This document shows positions 7,348-14,776 of a stretch of DNA of 33,432 nt, piece by piece. A program made the position numbers and the translations under genes. The notes below the pieces were generated by a model. The model was not told the origin of the DNA and did not search any database. It saw only the letters and a program-made list of their open reading frames with translations. How positions within the stretch are numbered: the stretch's first letter is position 1; each line of letters opens with the position of its first letter. Origin of the DNA: CAZEGI01 sp964512105 (lineage in GTDB: Archaea; Altiarchaeota; Altiarchaeia; IMC4; CAZEGI01); assembly GCA_964512105.1 (NCBI GenBank), contig CAZEGI010000013.1:1-33432 (forward strand), written 5' to 3'.

Positions 7348-7379
7348 ATATAAAAACTTGACGATTTTTAGAACGTCAA
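7348..7379 (-). promoter_or_regulatory. Promoter and inverted repeat upstream of the mevalonate regulator
   Basis: Read on the minus strand, a TATA-like TTTTTATATC lies at about 7357-7348, some 25-35 nt before the regulator's ATG. Just upstream of it is an inverted repeat with arms at 7374-7379 and 7358-7363 (TTGACG/CGTCAA) separated by 10 nt. Its position next to the TATA/BRE region makes it a candidate binding site for the regulator itself. Confidence 0.5.
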
Positions 7380-7386
7380 TTGTCGA

Positions 7387-8859
7387 TTAAGCTTCCTCAA
7401 AAACCTGCGCCTGATACGTCTCGACTTTTGTTCCTGAATCCTGCCAACAGTCGCCGGAAGAGCCGCCCTTTATGCACAGCTGCGTCAGGAAATCCTCCTT
7501 GTCCGGAAGCTGCTCCCAGACCTGCGGGAGATAGGTGCTCTTGTGCGACCCAGCTGTTATAACAACGCCGTCCTTCATGGGCGTGAGTTTTTTGATTAAA
7601 TCTTCCGCACCTTCATGTTCCAAAATTTCAGGATAACCCAGTACGGAAATGTCAATGACGATGTCCTTGAGTTCATCGTATGTTACGGGCCTGAACCTCG
7701 GGTCGTGAACCGCGGCACTCACGGCATTTTCCGTCACGCATTTGTAAAGCGAGGTTTGCGGAAATATGTGGCCTATGCATCCCCGGAGATTTCCGTTTTT
7801 GTTGAGCGTCACAAAACAGCCCTGGATTTTTTTCAGTCGTGGGCTTAACGTGCTTTCATCCACCGCAGGAGTTTGCCCCGTCTGCAGGTATCCCTCCAGA
7901 GTGTCTCTTGCCAATTTCAGTAAAAATTCCTTCTCCGTTTCGTTCAATCCGTCATAAAAAACAATCGAGGAATAACCAACAACGCTCGATTTGTCGCCTG
8001 CGGTGTCACCGGAATTCCTGTAGTCCAGAAGCTGACCGCTCCATCCCATTTTTTTTGCGATGCGCATCAGCGCCATCACCGGGACTTTGCCGCATGCCTC
8101 GCATTTTTCCATTCCCGCAAAATCAAGATTCGGAATCGCATCCATGCAGATTTTGTCGAGTTTTTTCGCATCATCATACGGATAATAATGACTCAAATCC
8201 GAACTCGCGACAATCAGCGTTTGGTTGTCGATATACCTCATCAAAACATCCGCAAGTTCATCCGGATTTACATCACCCACAACAACCGGTATGAGTTTGA
8301 AATCCCCCAGCACCGTCTGCAGAAACGGAACCTCAACTTCAACGGAATGCTCCTTTGCTTCGGCTTCCGGAACGTTAACCACCAACTTTTCATTTCTCAA
8401 TTCCTTGATCTTATCCAGGTCCAGCTCAACCAAACCGAGTGGCGTTTCATAGTGCGTCACGTCCGGAATGGAAATCGCCCTGAAGTACGCGTGGTGGCTC
8501 GGCCCCATGACAATGACGGTTTTGTATCTCTGTCCGACCAGCTGCTTAAAACCATAAGCCGCAACGGGTCCGGAGTAAACATAGCCGGCATGCGGCACAA
8601 CCAAACCCTTAATGTTCGTGATATACAGATCCTTTGCGTCATTGAGGTAACCATTTACCATCGTTTCAAGTTGTTTTTTATCATCCGGATAAAACGACCC
8701 CGTAACAACGGGTTTTCTTGCAATGACATTCCCAATGGTTGTGGTAGTCCTGTTCTCTTTCTTAGGCGGGGTTATCTGTGATGCGTTGTAAACGGTGTAC
8801 AAAAAAACAACCACCGCAAACACGCAAACTGCCGCCAAAACAGCATTCAATTTTTTCAT
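7387..8859 (-). CDS. MEMO-AMMECR1 fusion with N-terminal signal/anchor (AmmeMemoRadiSam proteins B and A)
   Basis: The 490-residue protein starts with a hydrophobic segment (residues about 5-25) that looks like a signal peptide or membrane anchor. Residues about 45-305 are a MEMO domain with the metal-site candidates His90 (VPHAGYVYSG), His122/His123 (GPSHHAY), His224 (SSDLSHYY) and Cys253/Cys256 (KCEACGK). Residues about 310-490 are an AMMECR1 domain with its hallmark LRGCIGH at 358-364 and VHDPRF. These are proteins B and A of the AmmeMemoRadiSam system, here fused. The biochemical role of the system is not established. ATG 8859 is chosen because it overlaps the AmrS stop codon (ATGA); a start 10 codons further upstream is less likely. 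Confidence 0.93.
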   Translation of the reverse strand: MKKLNAVLAAVCVFAVVVFLYTVYNASQITPPKKENRTTTTIGNVIARKPVVTGSFYPDDKKQLETMVNGYLNDAKDLYITNIKGLVVPHAGYVYSGPVAAYGFKQLVGQRYKTVIVMGPSHHAYFRAISIPDVTHYETPLGLVELDLDKIKELRNEKLVVNVPEAEAKEHSVEVEVPFLQTVLGDFKLIPVVVGDVNPDELADVLMRYIDNQTLIVASSDLSHYYPYDDAKKLDKICMDAIPNLDFAGMEKCEACGKVPVMALMRIAKKMGWSGQLLDYRNSGDTAGDKSSVVGYSSIVFYDGLNETEKEFLLKLARDTLEGYLQTGQTPAVDESTLSPRLKKIQGCFVTLNKNGNLRGCIGHIFPQTSLYKCVTENAVSAAVHDPRFRPVTYDELKDIVIDISVLGYPEILEHEGAEDLIKKLTPMKDGVVITAGSHKSTYLPQVWEQLPDKEDFLTQLCIKGGSSGDCWQDSGTKVETYQAQVFEEA

Positions 8860-10073
8860 CTCCACACCCCCGGAATTTTTTCGCCGCACGATTTGCAGTA
8901 ACCGTTTTCGAAATTGACGAACTTTACGGAGTATCCATCCCTGCTTATGGCGACCTTCCCGTCCTTCGGGCAGTACGTGTTCTGGGCTTCATGCCCCGGA
9001 ACATTTCCTATGTACACGAACTTCAGGCCAGCATCAAGCGCAATCTTTCTCACCTTCTCAAGAAAATCAACCGGCGTCGGCGGAAGGTTCGCGAGTTTGT
9101 ATACGGAATGAAACCTCGAAAAATGCAGCGGATAATCCGTACTAATGTTCTTCACCAGCCATCCGCACATTTCACTTATCATATCCAAATCATCCGTATA
9201 CGTCGGAACAACGAGATTCGTAACCTCAAACCACACGTTTTCATCCTTAAGCGTCTTCAGCGTGTCCAGAACCGGTTGCAGTGTTCCCGCATTCAGGTCG
9301 TTGTAGATGCTCTCCTTGAAACTTTTAAGATCAACATTCGCAGCATCAATATACTCGCACAAATCCCTCACCGGTTTTTCGTTCAGGTAGCCATTGGTTA
9401 TCCACAGGTTTTTCACACCCGAAGCGCGCGCAATCTTTGACGTGTCGTACATGTATTCGTAGTACGCGTTGGGTTCGGAGTACGTGTATGCGATGGATGC
9501 GCAGTTGTTTGACTTCGCCCCTTCAACCACCCTCTCAGGCATCATATCGTAATTCTGAGTGTCCTCTGGTCTTGACTGAGAGATCTCCCAGTTCTGGCAG
9601 TTCTTGCAACGGAAATTACAGCCGGCAGTCGCAATTGAAAATGCCGTGCTTCCGGGAAGAAAATGGAACAGTGGTTTCTTCTCAACGGGGTCAACATAAA
9701 CCGAGCACGGATTTCCGTACGCGAGCGTGTAAAGTTTTCCATCTTTATTCACTTTGTTCCTGCAAATGCTGCGCTCGTTTTTTTGCAGTAAGCAGCCGTG
9801 CGGGCAGTTCTGGCACTTCACGTTCTCGCCCAGTTTTATGTAGTTGTACGCCTCCTTTGACCACTTCCACAAATCCGCGGGGGCGTCGCCACTTGGTGCA
9901 ACCCCCAAGCCGGACGTCAGATTCTGGCTTATCTGCGACAGCGTTTTCTTAAATAGTAACTTGTCAATCGCGTAAAGACCGACGCCTAAACCTACCGCTC
10001 CGACCGCGGCTTTTTTCAGGAATTCGCGCCGGGTGATTTTTTTATCGTCCGTTTCAGTTACAACATCTTCCAT
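8856..10073 (-). CDS. amrS: AmmeMemoRadiSam system radical SAM enzyme with Tat-type signal
   Basis: From the preferred start the protein has 405 residues. Residues 11-35 (TRREFLKKAAVGAVG) form a twin-arginine signal, implying export in folded form. A Cys-rich N-terminal motif follows (Cys87, Cys90, Cys94, Cys104), then the radical SAM cluster motif CX3CX2C (Cys152, Cys156, Cys159, in GCNFRCKNCQN). Two further C-terminal cysteine groups are typical of AmrS (NTYCPKDG and YCKSCGEKIPGVWR). The enzyme should cleave S-adenosylmethionine reductively; its substrate is unknown. An ATG at 10097 would add 8 residues; 10073 puts the Tat motif at a usual distance and leaves a 16-nt overlap with the upstream gene. 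Confidence 0.93.
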   Translation of the reverse strand: MEDVVTETDDKKITRREFLKKAAVGAVGLGVGLYAIDKLLFKKTLSQISQNLTSGLGVAPSGDAPADLWKWSKEAYNYIKLGENVKCQNCPHGCLLQKNERSICRNKVNKDGKLYTLAYGNPCSVYVDPVEKKPLFHFLPGSTAFSIATAGCNFRCKNCQNWEISQSRPEDTQNYDMMPERVVEGAKSNNCASIAYTYSEPNAYYEYMYDTSKIARASGVKNLWITNGYLNEKPVRDLCEYIDAANVDLKSFKESIYNDLNAGTLQPVLDTLKTLKDENVWFEVTNLVVPTYTDDLDMISEMCGWLVKNISTDYPLHFSRFHSVYKLANLPPTPVDFLEKVRKIALDAGLKFVYIGNVPGHEAQNTYCPKDGKVAISRDGYSVKFVNFENGYCKSCGEKIPGVWR

Positions 10074-10306
10074 CTTTTCAGGGCGTTGCGGATGCAAACC
10101 AGGGAATGAACCGTCAATGAAATTATGAGCAACCAGATTAATGTGTTGTCCGAATGCAGTCTGTCAGCAAGTCTCACCCCGATGATTTTATCCATCCCGA
10201 ACTGCCCGGTCATCGCGAAACCCGTGATGATGAAAATAATAACCAACAAAAAACAAATCCATGCGCTTAATCTGTTCGCCTTCGTAAGCAATATCTCCCT
10301 GTTCAT
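10058..10306 (-). CDS. Small two-helix membrane protein in the AmmeMemoRadiSam operon
   Basis: The 82-residue protein has two hydrophobic segments, residues about 13-30 and 55-72, separated by a polar loop with HSDN and ending in a basic tail. A histidine lies close to the second helix (LTVHSLVC), so it slightly resembles small haem-binding or cytochrome b-like anchor subunits, but I do not recognise a family. The ATG overlaps the stop of the spermidine-synthase-like gene (ATGA), so it is clearly part of the operon. A role in anchoring or electron supply to AmrS is only a guess. Confidence 0.75.
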   Translation of the reverse strand: MNREILLTKANRLSAWICFLLVIIFIITGFAMTGQFGMDKIIGVRLADRLHSDNTLIWLLIISLTVHSLVCIRNALKRWKML

Positions 10307-12411
10307 CTTTTCAGCCTCAAAAAACCAACCAGATTCAACATTCCTGTCAGCAGACAGACATTAATAATTCCCACGACGGGTATTAAAATCGCAGACACGA
10401 GCAATGCACCGAAGCATGCCCCCAGAAGGTCAACACCGTAAAGCAGACCCATCGTGTGCGTAATCTCGGAATTTTTTCCGTGCAATTCACCCGCGAGAGG
10501 AAACAACGCACCGACGAGGAAACCAATCACGGCCGTGAGAACCGGAAATCCGCCAACGAACCTTGAGAACCCAAAAATAAAAAACGGTAAAAGCAGGGAA
10601 TAAATGGACACTGCAAAAACAAGGCGTGCAAAATCTCCGGCAACCATTCTACCCCGTTTTATGTTCATCCAGTACGCCCCAACCGCTGCCCCCGCCATGA
10701 ACGCAGCCACGATAATCCCGACCATGCCGTAGACGTAACCGTACAGAACCTGAAATGCAAGCAGCACAACAACCTCGAGGGACATTCCTGCAAAACCCGC
10801 TGCAAAAACAGAGAAGGGAATCGGTTTTAATTTGAACAAAAAAACTAAAAATAAAACCGCAATAACCGCAAGAATCGCGTTCAAACTCACGTCAAACTGT
10901 TTCAGCCAGAACATCAAGTGATAGTAATAACTGACCGGCTTGAAGTCCTGGTTCAATTCTGTTTTTTCTTTTAATGAACCAATCGCATAATCGATTCTTT
11001 CGGGCGTTAATTTTCCTGCAAGGTAGTACTGGTTGACGTAGCTGGTGTGTATCCGCCGCTCGGTTATCCTCTCAGCAATATCGTAACCCAATTCGGAATC
11101 CGATGCGACAAAGAAATTTCTGTCACCCGGGATTATCATGACGTTTTTGAATCTCTCTTTCAGGGTCCAGTACAGCGCAGAGTTTAATTTTTTCGTTTCC
11201 GGACTCATGTAGTTCTCGGAAGAACTCAAGCCAAGCGTTATAACTCCACCATCGTTCATAACTCCCTTGGCTTCATCAAAGAACTCCAAAGTGTAAAACC
11301 TGTTGAGTTGCGCGCTTGAAGGGTCCGGCAGATCTATGATGACCACATCATACCTAGCATTGGAATTTTTTACGAACAGTCTCGCATCGATATTGTGCAC
11401 GTAAACTCCCCCGTCATTGATTCCTGAGCTGGAAACAAATTTTTTACCTGCATCAATTATCAGCGGGTCGAGTTCTACGTAGTCCACCCGCTCGGGGTTA
11501 TATTTCAGAATCTCCTTCAGCGTTCCCGAGACACCTCCGGAAATGAGCAGAACGTTTTTCGGATTTTCGTGCTGAACCATGGCATAATGCACGACCTCCT
11601 CGTTGGCAATGGCATCCTCCGTTGTGAACAGAGGAACTGAGTTCTCAAAAAAATTCACCTGCGACCCGAGTTTCGTTACGACGAGATTTCCGTACGGCGA
11701 GTACTTTTGAAACAGAATTTCCTGACCCGGATACTGCAGCCGGTTTGTTGTTTTTTGCAAATCAAAGTTGACCAGAAAAATCAGAAATGCGAGCATGAAA
11801 AAAATCGACAATTCGTGCAATCTTTTCCTGTTAAATTTCATTGAAAGGATAAATGCAAGCAAAAGATTCAACAGAACTACGGTGTAAATCACTTGGAATG
11901 ACTCCAACAGGTAGATGAGCACGTAACTGAACAGCATCCCACCGCAAACGCTGCCGAGCGTTTCAAAAAAATAAATCCTTCCAACCTGCCCCGCGGGAGT
12001 TTTTCCCAGCTCCGAAAAAATTCCGCACGCAAGGGTGACCATAAAACCGGAAACCAAACAAAACGGAAGCAAAATCAAAAACGAATAAATGAATATAGAG
12101 ACCAGACTCAGCGCTTCACCCGGAACTGTTGTTGCTGTCCCGGTTATCCGTATTAAGAAAACCGTTGCTGGCAGTAAAATTGCTAACATTAGTTGGCATC
12201 CAACAAAAAACCCGATTTTGTCTTTAATCCTCAAACTGAATCTTCCAAGCCATGCCCCGGTGCCGATAAGCAACAGCCAGTTTCCGAGAATGACACCGAG
12301 CACGAGCTCGTTGCCGTAAAAAACCGAGAGGAATTCTCGAAGTGCAACCAACTGTACGATAACGGCGGAAAAACCCACCAGGATTACTGAAAACGTGAAG
12401 AAACGTGACAT
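10303..12411 (-). CDS. Integral membrane spermidine-synthase-like protein
   Basis: The 702-residue protein consists of an N-terminal membrane region (about six or seven helices, residues 1-215), a soluble Rossmann domain (about 225-470) and a C-terminal membrane region (about 480-700). The soluble part has the SAM-type nucleotide motif SGGVSG (291-296), the acidic ELDP (313-316) and the DLPDP motif (360-364) of spermidine synthases. The usual SxYQ substrate motif reads SPYGN (238-242), so aminopropyl transfer to putrescine is not assured; the substrate may be different or membrane-bound. It heads the operon that continues with the small membrane protein, AmrS and MEMO-AMMECR1, all joined by overlaps. 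Confidence 0.85.
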   Translation of the reverse strand: MSRFFTFSVILVGFSAVIVQLVALREFLSVFYGNELVLGVILGNWLLLIGTGAWLGRFSLRIKDKIGFFVGCQLMLAILLPATVFLIRITGTATTVPGEALSLVSIFIYSFLILLPFCLVSGFMVTLACGIFSELGKTPAGQVGRIYFFETLGSVCGGMLFSYVLIYLLESFQVIYTVVLLNLLLAFILSMKFNRKRLHELSIFFMLAFLIFLVNFDLQKTTNRLQYPGQEILFQKYSPYGNLVVTKLGSQVNFFENSVPLFTTEDAIANEEVVHYAMVQHENPKNVLLISGGVSGTLKEILKYNPERVDYVELDPLIIDAGKKFVSSSGINDGGVYVHNIDARLFVKNSNARYDVVIIDLPDPSSAQLNRFYTLEFFDEAKGVMNDGGVITLGLSSSENYMSPETKKLNSALYWTLKERFKNVMIIPGDRNFFVASDSELGYDIAERITERRIHTSYVNQYYLAGKLTPERIDYAIGSLKEKTELNQDFKPVSYYYHLMFWLKQFDVSLNAILAVIAVLFLVFLFKLKPIPFSVFAAGFAGMSLEVVVLLAFQVLYGYVYGMVGIIVAAFMAGAAVGAYWMNIKRGRMVAGDFARLVFAVSIYSLLLPFFIFGFSRFVGGFPVLTAVIGFLVGALFPLAGELHGKNSEITHTMGLLYGVDLLGACFGALLVSAILIPVVGIINVCLLTGMLNLVGFLRLKR

Positions 12412-12451
12412 ATAACATAATTAAGACGAAAATAAGAAAAGGGTTTATTCT

Positions 12452-12497
12452 TGTATATACACCTTTATAACATATTTTAATACACTTTTCCAAAAGT
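12452..12497 (+). promoter_or_regulatory. hicB promoter region with two palindromes
   Basis: The 91-bp divergent gap holds a 10-bp palindrome TGTATATACA (12452-12461), an AT-rich TTTATAACATATTTTAATAC stretch serving as TATA region for hicB, and an inverted repeat ACTTTT-CC-AAAAGT (12484-12497) ending 5 nt before the hicB ATG. The last is a good candidate for the autoregulatory HicB operator. The first may be the TATA box of the spermidine-synthase-like gene on the other strand. Confidence 0.5.
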
Positions 12498-12502
12498 ATA
12501 TC

Positions 12503-12784
12503 ATGAACAAAAAACTGGTCTTGAACGTCTCTGTTAAAGAGGAGTTAGAAGGTGGATATTCAGCAGTATGTACTGACCTGGATGTTGCAAGTCAGGGTGA
12601 GACCATTGATGAGGCCATAGAAAATGTTAAGGAGGCTATTGAATTGTACATCGAGAGCGCAAAGGAATTGGGTATCATGGATGATGTTCTCGACAAATTA
12701 GGATTAACAAAAAAAGACCTCAAAAACGATGTTTCCGTTCCGAAAATATTTAAAACAGAAATTCCTGTGAAGATAGCTGCTTAG
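12503..12784 (+). CDS. hicB: HicB-family antitoxin
   Basis: The 93-residue protein has the HicB partial RNase-H-like fold: an amino-terminal strand with EEELEGGYSA-type sequence (here VKEELEGGYSAVCTDLDVAS), the QGET(I)DEAIENVKEAIELYIE helix, and a short C-terminal extension ending in VPVKIAA-like sequence. HicB neutralises the HicA mRNA interferase and usually represses its own promoter. The gene is followed after 1 nt by a frameshifted hicA. The order B-A is the less common but known arrangement. Confidence 0.88.
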   Translation: MNKKLVLNVSVKEELEGGYSAVCTDLDVASQGETIDEAIENVKEAIELYIESAKELGIMDDVLDKLGLTKKDLKNDVSVPKIFKTEIPVKIAA

Positions 12785-12785
12785 A

Positions 12786-13015
12786 ATGAGATTACCTCTC
12801 GTATCTTCTGATAAAATTCTAAAACTTTTGTATAAACGCGGATTTAACATAACAAGACAAAAAGGAAGCCACATCTGTTACACAAGAGAATCGATGACGG
12901 GACGTTATTAGTTGTTGTTCCAAGGAGAGAAGTAATCAAAAGGGGCACATTGCTGAGTATCCTGCGGCAGGCAAGAATAAGCAGAGAAGAATTCTTGGAA
13001 GAAATCAAAAAATAA
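12786..13015 (+). pseudogene. hicA: HicA-family mRNA interferase, frameshifted
   Basis: The frame from ATG 12786 encodes MRLPLVSSDKILKLLYKRGF and continues to RQKGSHICYTRES, with the catalytic His29 of the dsRBD-like HicA fold, then stops at TAG 12909-12911 after 41 residues. The missing C-terminal half is present in another frame from about 12893 (DDGTLLVVVPRREVIKRGTL, then SILRQARISREEFLEEIKK) up to TAA 13013-13015. One lost base, or two gained, around 12888-12893 would join the halves into a normal-length HicA of about 75 residues. It is either an inactivated toxin or a sequencing error; no slippery run is evident at the break. Confidence 0.85.
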
Positions 13016-13034
13016 AAAAATAAAAAAAGAAAAA
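13013..13034 (-). terminator. T-rich archaeal terminator after the MC1 gene
   Basis: On the minus strand, three uninterrupted runs of seven to eight T residues follow the MC1 stop codon within 6-27 nt. T tracts of this kind terminate archaeal transcription without a hairpin. The stretch abuts the end of the convergent hicA remnant. Confidence 0.65.
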
Positions 13035-13039
13035 GGGTT

Positions 13040-13306
13040 TTACTTTAAGCGCTTTATACCCTCCTTCTTTACGCTCGGCTTCTTGATTTTGTCTGGTAAC
13101 CAGTCAGGTTTGTTTGCTGGAGCAGAAACCACACTTACTGAGCCCGAGAACAGGTGCACCTTTTTTGTACCTCTCTCCCTCAGCTGTATGTCCTTAAAAC
13201 CCCGACGTGCGGCCTTCAGCGCAGCCTGTCTTGGTTGCTTGCCAGAAAATATATGTTCCGTATCCTCTCCTCCTTGCTGCAAAACAAAATATTTTTTCTC
13301 TGCCAT
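13040..13306 (-). CDS. MC1-type non-histone chromosomal protein
   Basis: This 88-residue basic protein matches the MC1 family closely: KKYFVLQQGG start, FSGKQPRQAALKAA, then LRERGTKKVHLFSGSV and the tail WLPDKIKKPSVKKE. MC1 (93 residues in Methanosarcina) is a monomeric, abundant DNA-bending protein that wraps DNA and takes the place of histones in some archaea. A clear Shine-Dalgarno GAGGTG lies 7 nt before the ATG and a TTTTTAAA promoter element further upstream. The gene stands alone. Confidence 0.95.
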   Translation of the reverse strand: MAEKKYFVLQQGGEDTEHIFSGKQPRQAALKAARRGFKDIQLRERGTKKVHLFSGSVSVVSAPANKPDWLPDKIKKPSVKKEGIKRLK

Positions 13307-13421
13307 TTCGTTTCACCTCTTTAGAAATATCTTAGTAGAATATGAATAAGATCTCCCCTTTAAAAACGTATCGGTTGGCTATTTTTGTTTAAATTTCAGC
13401 ATTCGTATTTATTCACATAAA

Positions 13422-13937
13422 ATGTTCCCGGTTCAATTTTACGGTCTGATATTCCTGTTGGGTTCGTTCACGGTTGCGGCGGTGAGCGACCTCAGGAGGA
13501 TGCTCGCGCAGCGCGACTTTGCAGAGGTGTGGTTTGTTTTTACGGGGATTTTTTTTGTTTACGATGCTTACTTATCCCTATCAGAAAATTTTTCCTTTTC
13601 TAATTTTATTCTGAAATGGGCAATCATTGGAATATTCGCCCTGTTGTCCTACAAGTTTGTAAATCTGCTTTTTTCCCTGAGTCTGATGGACATAACAGCA
13701 ATATGTGCTGTCGGTTCCCTATTGGACATTACGTACCTGGTGGCTTTCTATATCATGCTTATCGTGATAAACGAAATTCTAAAACCGTTCCTGAAGGACA
13801 TAACAAAGAGGCACATCACCCCCGCACCCGCAGTGGTTGACAGGATTGATGTTTATCCTTTTCTGCCTGTGGTTCTGGTTTCGACCTTTCTTATTCTGGT
13901 GCTGGCGTGGTTTGATGTGCTCTCCGGGGTGGTGTGA
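13422..13937 (+). CDS. Prepilin/preflagellin peptidase-like membrane protein with degenerate motif
   Basis: The 171-residue protein has about six hydrophobic segments. VSDLRRM near residue 22 fits the first catalytic aspartate region of A24 (FlaK/EppA-like) peptidases, and SLMD near residue 89, followed by ITAICAVG, occupies the place of the GxGD motif. The glycines are lost but the aspartate is kept. If it is an A24 relative it may cleave class III signal peptides of archaeal pilins; if not, it is a general membrane protein. The stop overlaps the start of the glycosyltransferase gene (TGATG). Confidence 0.5.
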   Translation: MFPVQFYGLIFLLGSFTVAAVSDLRRMLAQRDFAEVWFVFTGIFFVYDAYLSLSENFSFSNFILKWAIIGIFALLSYKFVNLLFSLSLMDITAICAVGSLLDITYLVAFYIMLIVINEILKPFLKDITKRHITPAPAVVDRIDVYPFLPVVLVSTFLILVLAWFDVLSGVV

Positions 13938-14635
13938 TGGACGTGAGCGTCGTGGTTCCCGCACTGAACGAAGAAAAACGCATCCAGCAGTGCCTCTGCG
14001 CGATACGCTCGCAGAACACAAAACTGAAATACGAGATTATTGTGTGTGACGGAAACAGCAGGGACAAAACAGTAAAAATCGCGGAGGAGTACGCTGACAG
14101 GGTCGTTATCTCGAAACAGGGGTTGGCGTTTCAGCGCAACACAGGGGCAAACGAAGGCACCGGCAAATACATCCTGTTCGTTGACGCCGACACACTCATA
14201 CTTCCGGATTACTTCAAAAACGCCATGCAAAAATTCCGGAGTGAGAAAAACCTCGTCGGCCTGACAGCAGGGTTTGTTTTTTCAAAACGGATACCAAAAC
14301 TGATAGTCGCGGAAAACGTCACGAATCTCTATTACACCATCCGCGACAAACTCGGGATTGGCGTTCTGCTCGGCTTTGACCTCATGGTTCAGAGAAAGGC
14401 GTTTGAGAAAGTGAACGGCTTTAGACCAGTCCCTCTGGAAGACTGGGATCTCAGCTACCGGCTGAAAAAATTCGGGAAAATCCGCTACTACACAAATTTT
14501 TATGTCGTAACATCCTCAAGGAGGCTGGAGAGTGCGGGCGTTTGGGGAACGACCAAGTACTACCTTGACCTGTTTCTCTCTCTAAAAAACATAAGAAGGA
14601 AGGACTTCGTTTACAAAATTTCAGAGCAACGGTGA
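13937..14635 (+). CDS. Family 2 glycosyltransferase
   Basis: The 232-residue protein has the GT-A fold signature: VSVVVPALNEE at the amino end, IIVCDGNSRDKT, the metal-binding DAD in FVDADT, and the acceptor-side LEDWDLSYRL. There is no long membrane region, though residues about 190-215 are hydrophobic and may associate with the membrane. It is likely to transfer a sugar to a lipid carrier or surface polymer; donor and acceptor cannot be read. ATG 13937 overlaps the upstream stop (TGATG); a GTG one codon earlier is possible. Confidence 0.9.
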   Translation: MDVSVVVPALNEEKRIQQCLCAIRSQNTKLKYEIIVCDGNSRDKTVKIAEEYADRVVISKQGLAFQRNTGANEGTGKYILFVDADTLILPDYFKNAMQKFRSEKNLVGLTAGFVFSKRIPKLIVAENVTNLYYTIRDKLGIGVLLGFDLMVQRKAFEKVNGFRPVPLEDWDLSYRLKKFGKIRYYTNFYVVTSSRRLESAGVWGTTKYYLDLFLSLKNIRRKDFVYKISEQR

Positions 14636-14640
14636 GGTGA

Positions 14641-14736
14641 TTATTTCTTGTGCCTTAGCCTCCTCATCCTTTTTCTGCGCTTCTTGAGCTTGTGCGTGCG
14701 CATCTTCTGGATCTTTCTTTTTCTTCCGCAGGGCAT
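14641..14736 (-). CDS. 31-residue highly basic protein, resembling small ribosomal bS22/AURKAIP1-type proteins
   Basis: On the minus strand ATG 14736 to TAA 14641 encodes MPCGRKRKIQKMRTHKLKKR followed by RKRMRRLRHKK. More than half of the residues are Lys or Arg. The pattern KM..HK.KKR.KR.R.LR is that of the short bacterial bS22 (AURKAIP1/COX24-like) proteins, some of which start MPSGKKRKRHK. A TATA-like sequence (TATTTATAATAC) lies just upstream, shared with the divergent 14777 gene. A structural RNA-binding role in the ribosome is the simplest reading, inferred from sequence alone. Confidence 0.65.
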   Translation of the reverse strand: MPCGRKRKIQKMRTHKLKKRRKRMRRLRHKK

Positions 14737-14776
14737 ATAAAGTATTATAAATAGCCGTATAAAAACATTATATAAC

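Noticed and set aside
8188..8781. Plus-strand ORF of 197 residues opposite the MEMO domain
   Set aside because: It is antisense to a well-conserved enzyme with all motifs intact and shows no family features. The same holds for 8778-9440, which is antisense to amrS.
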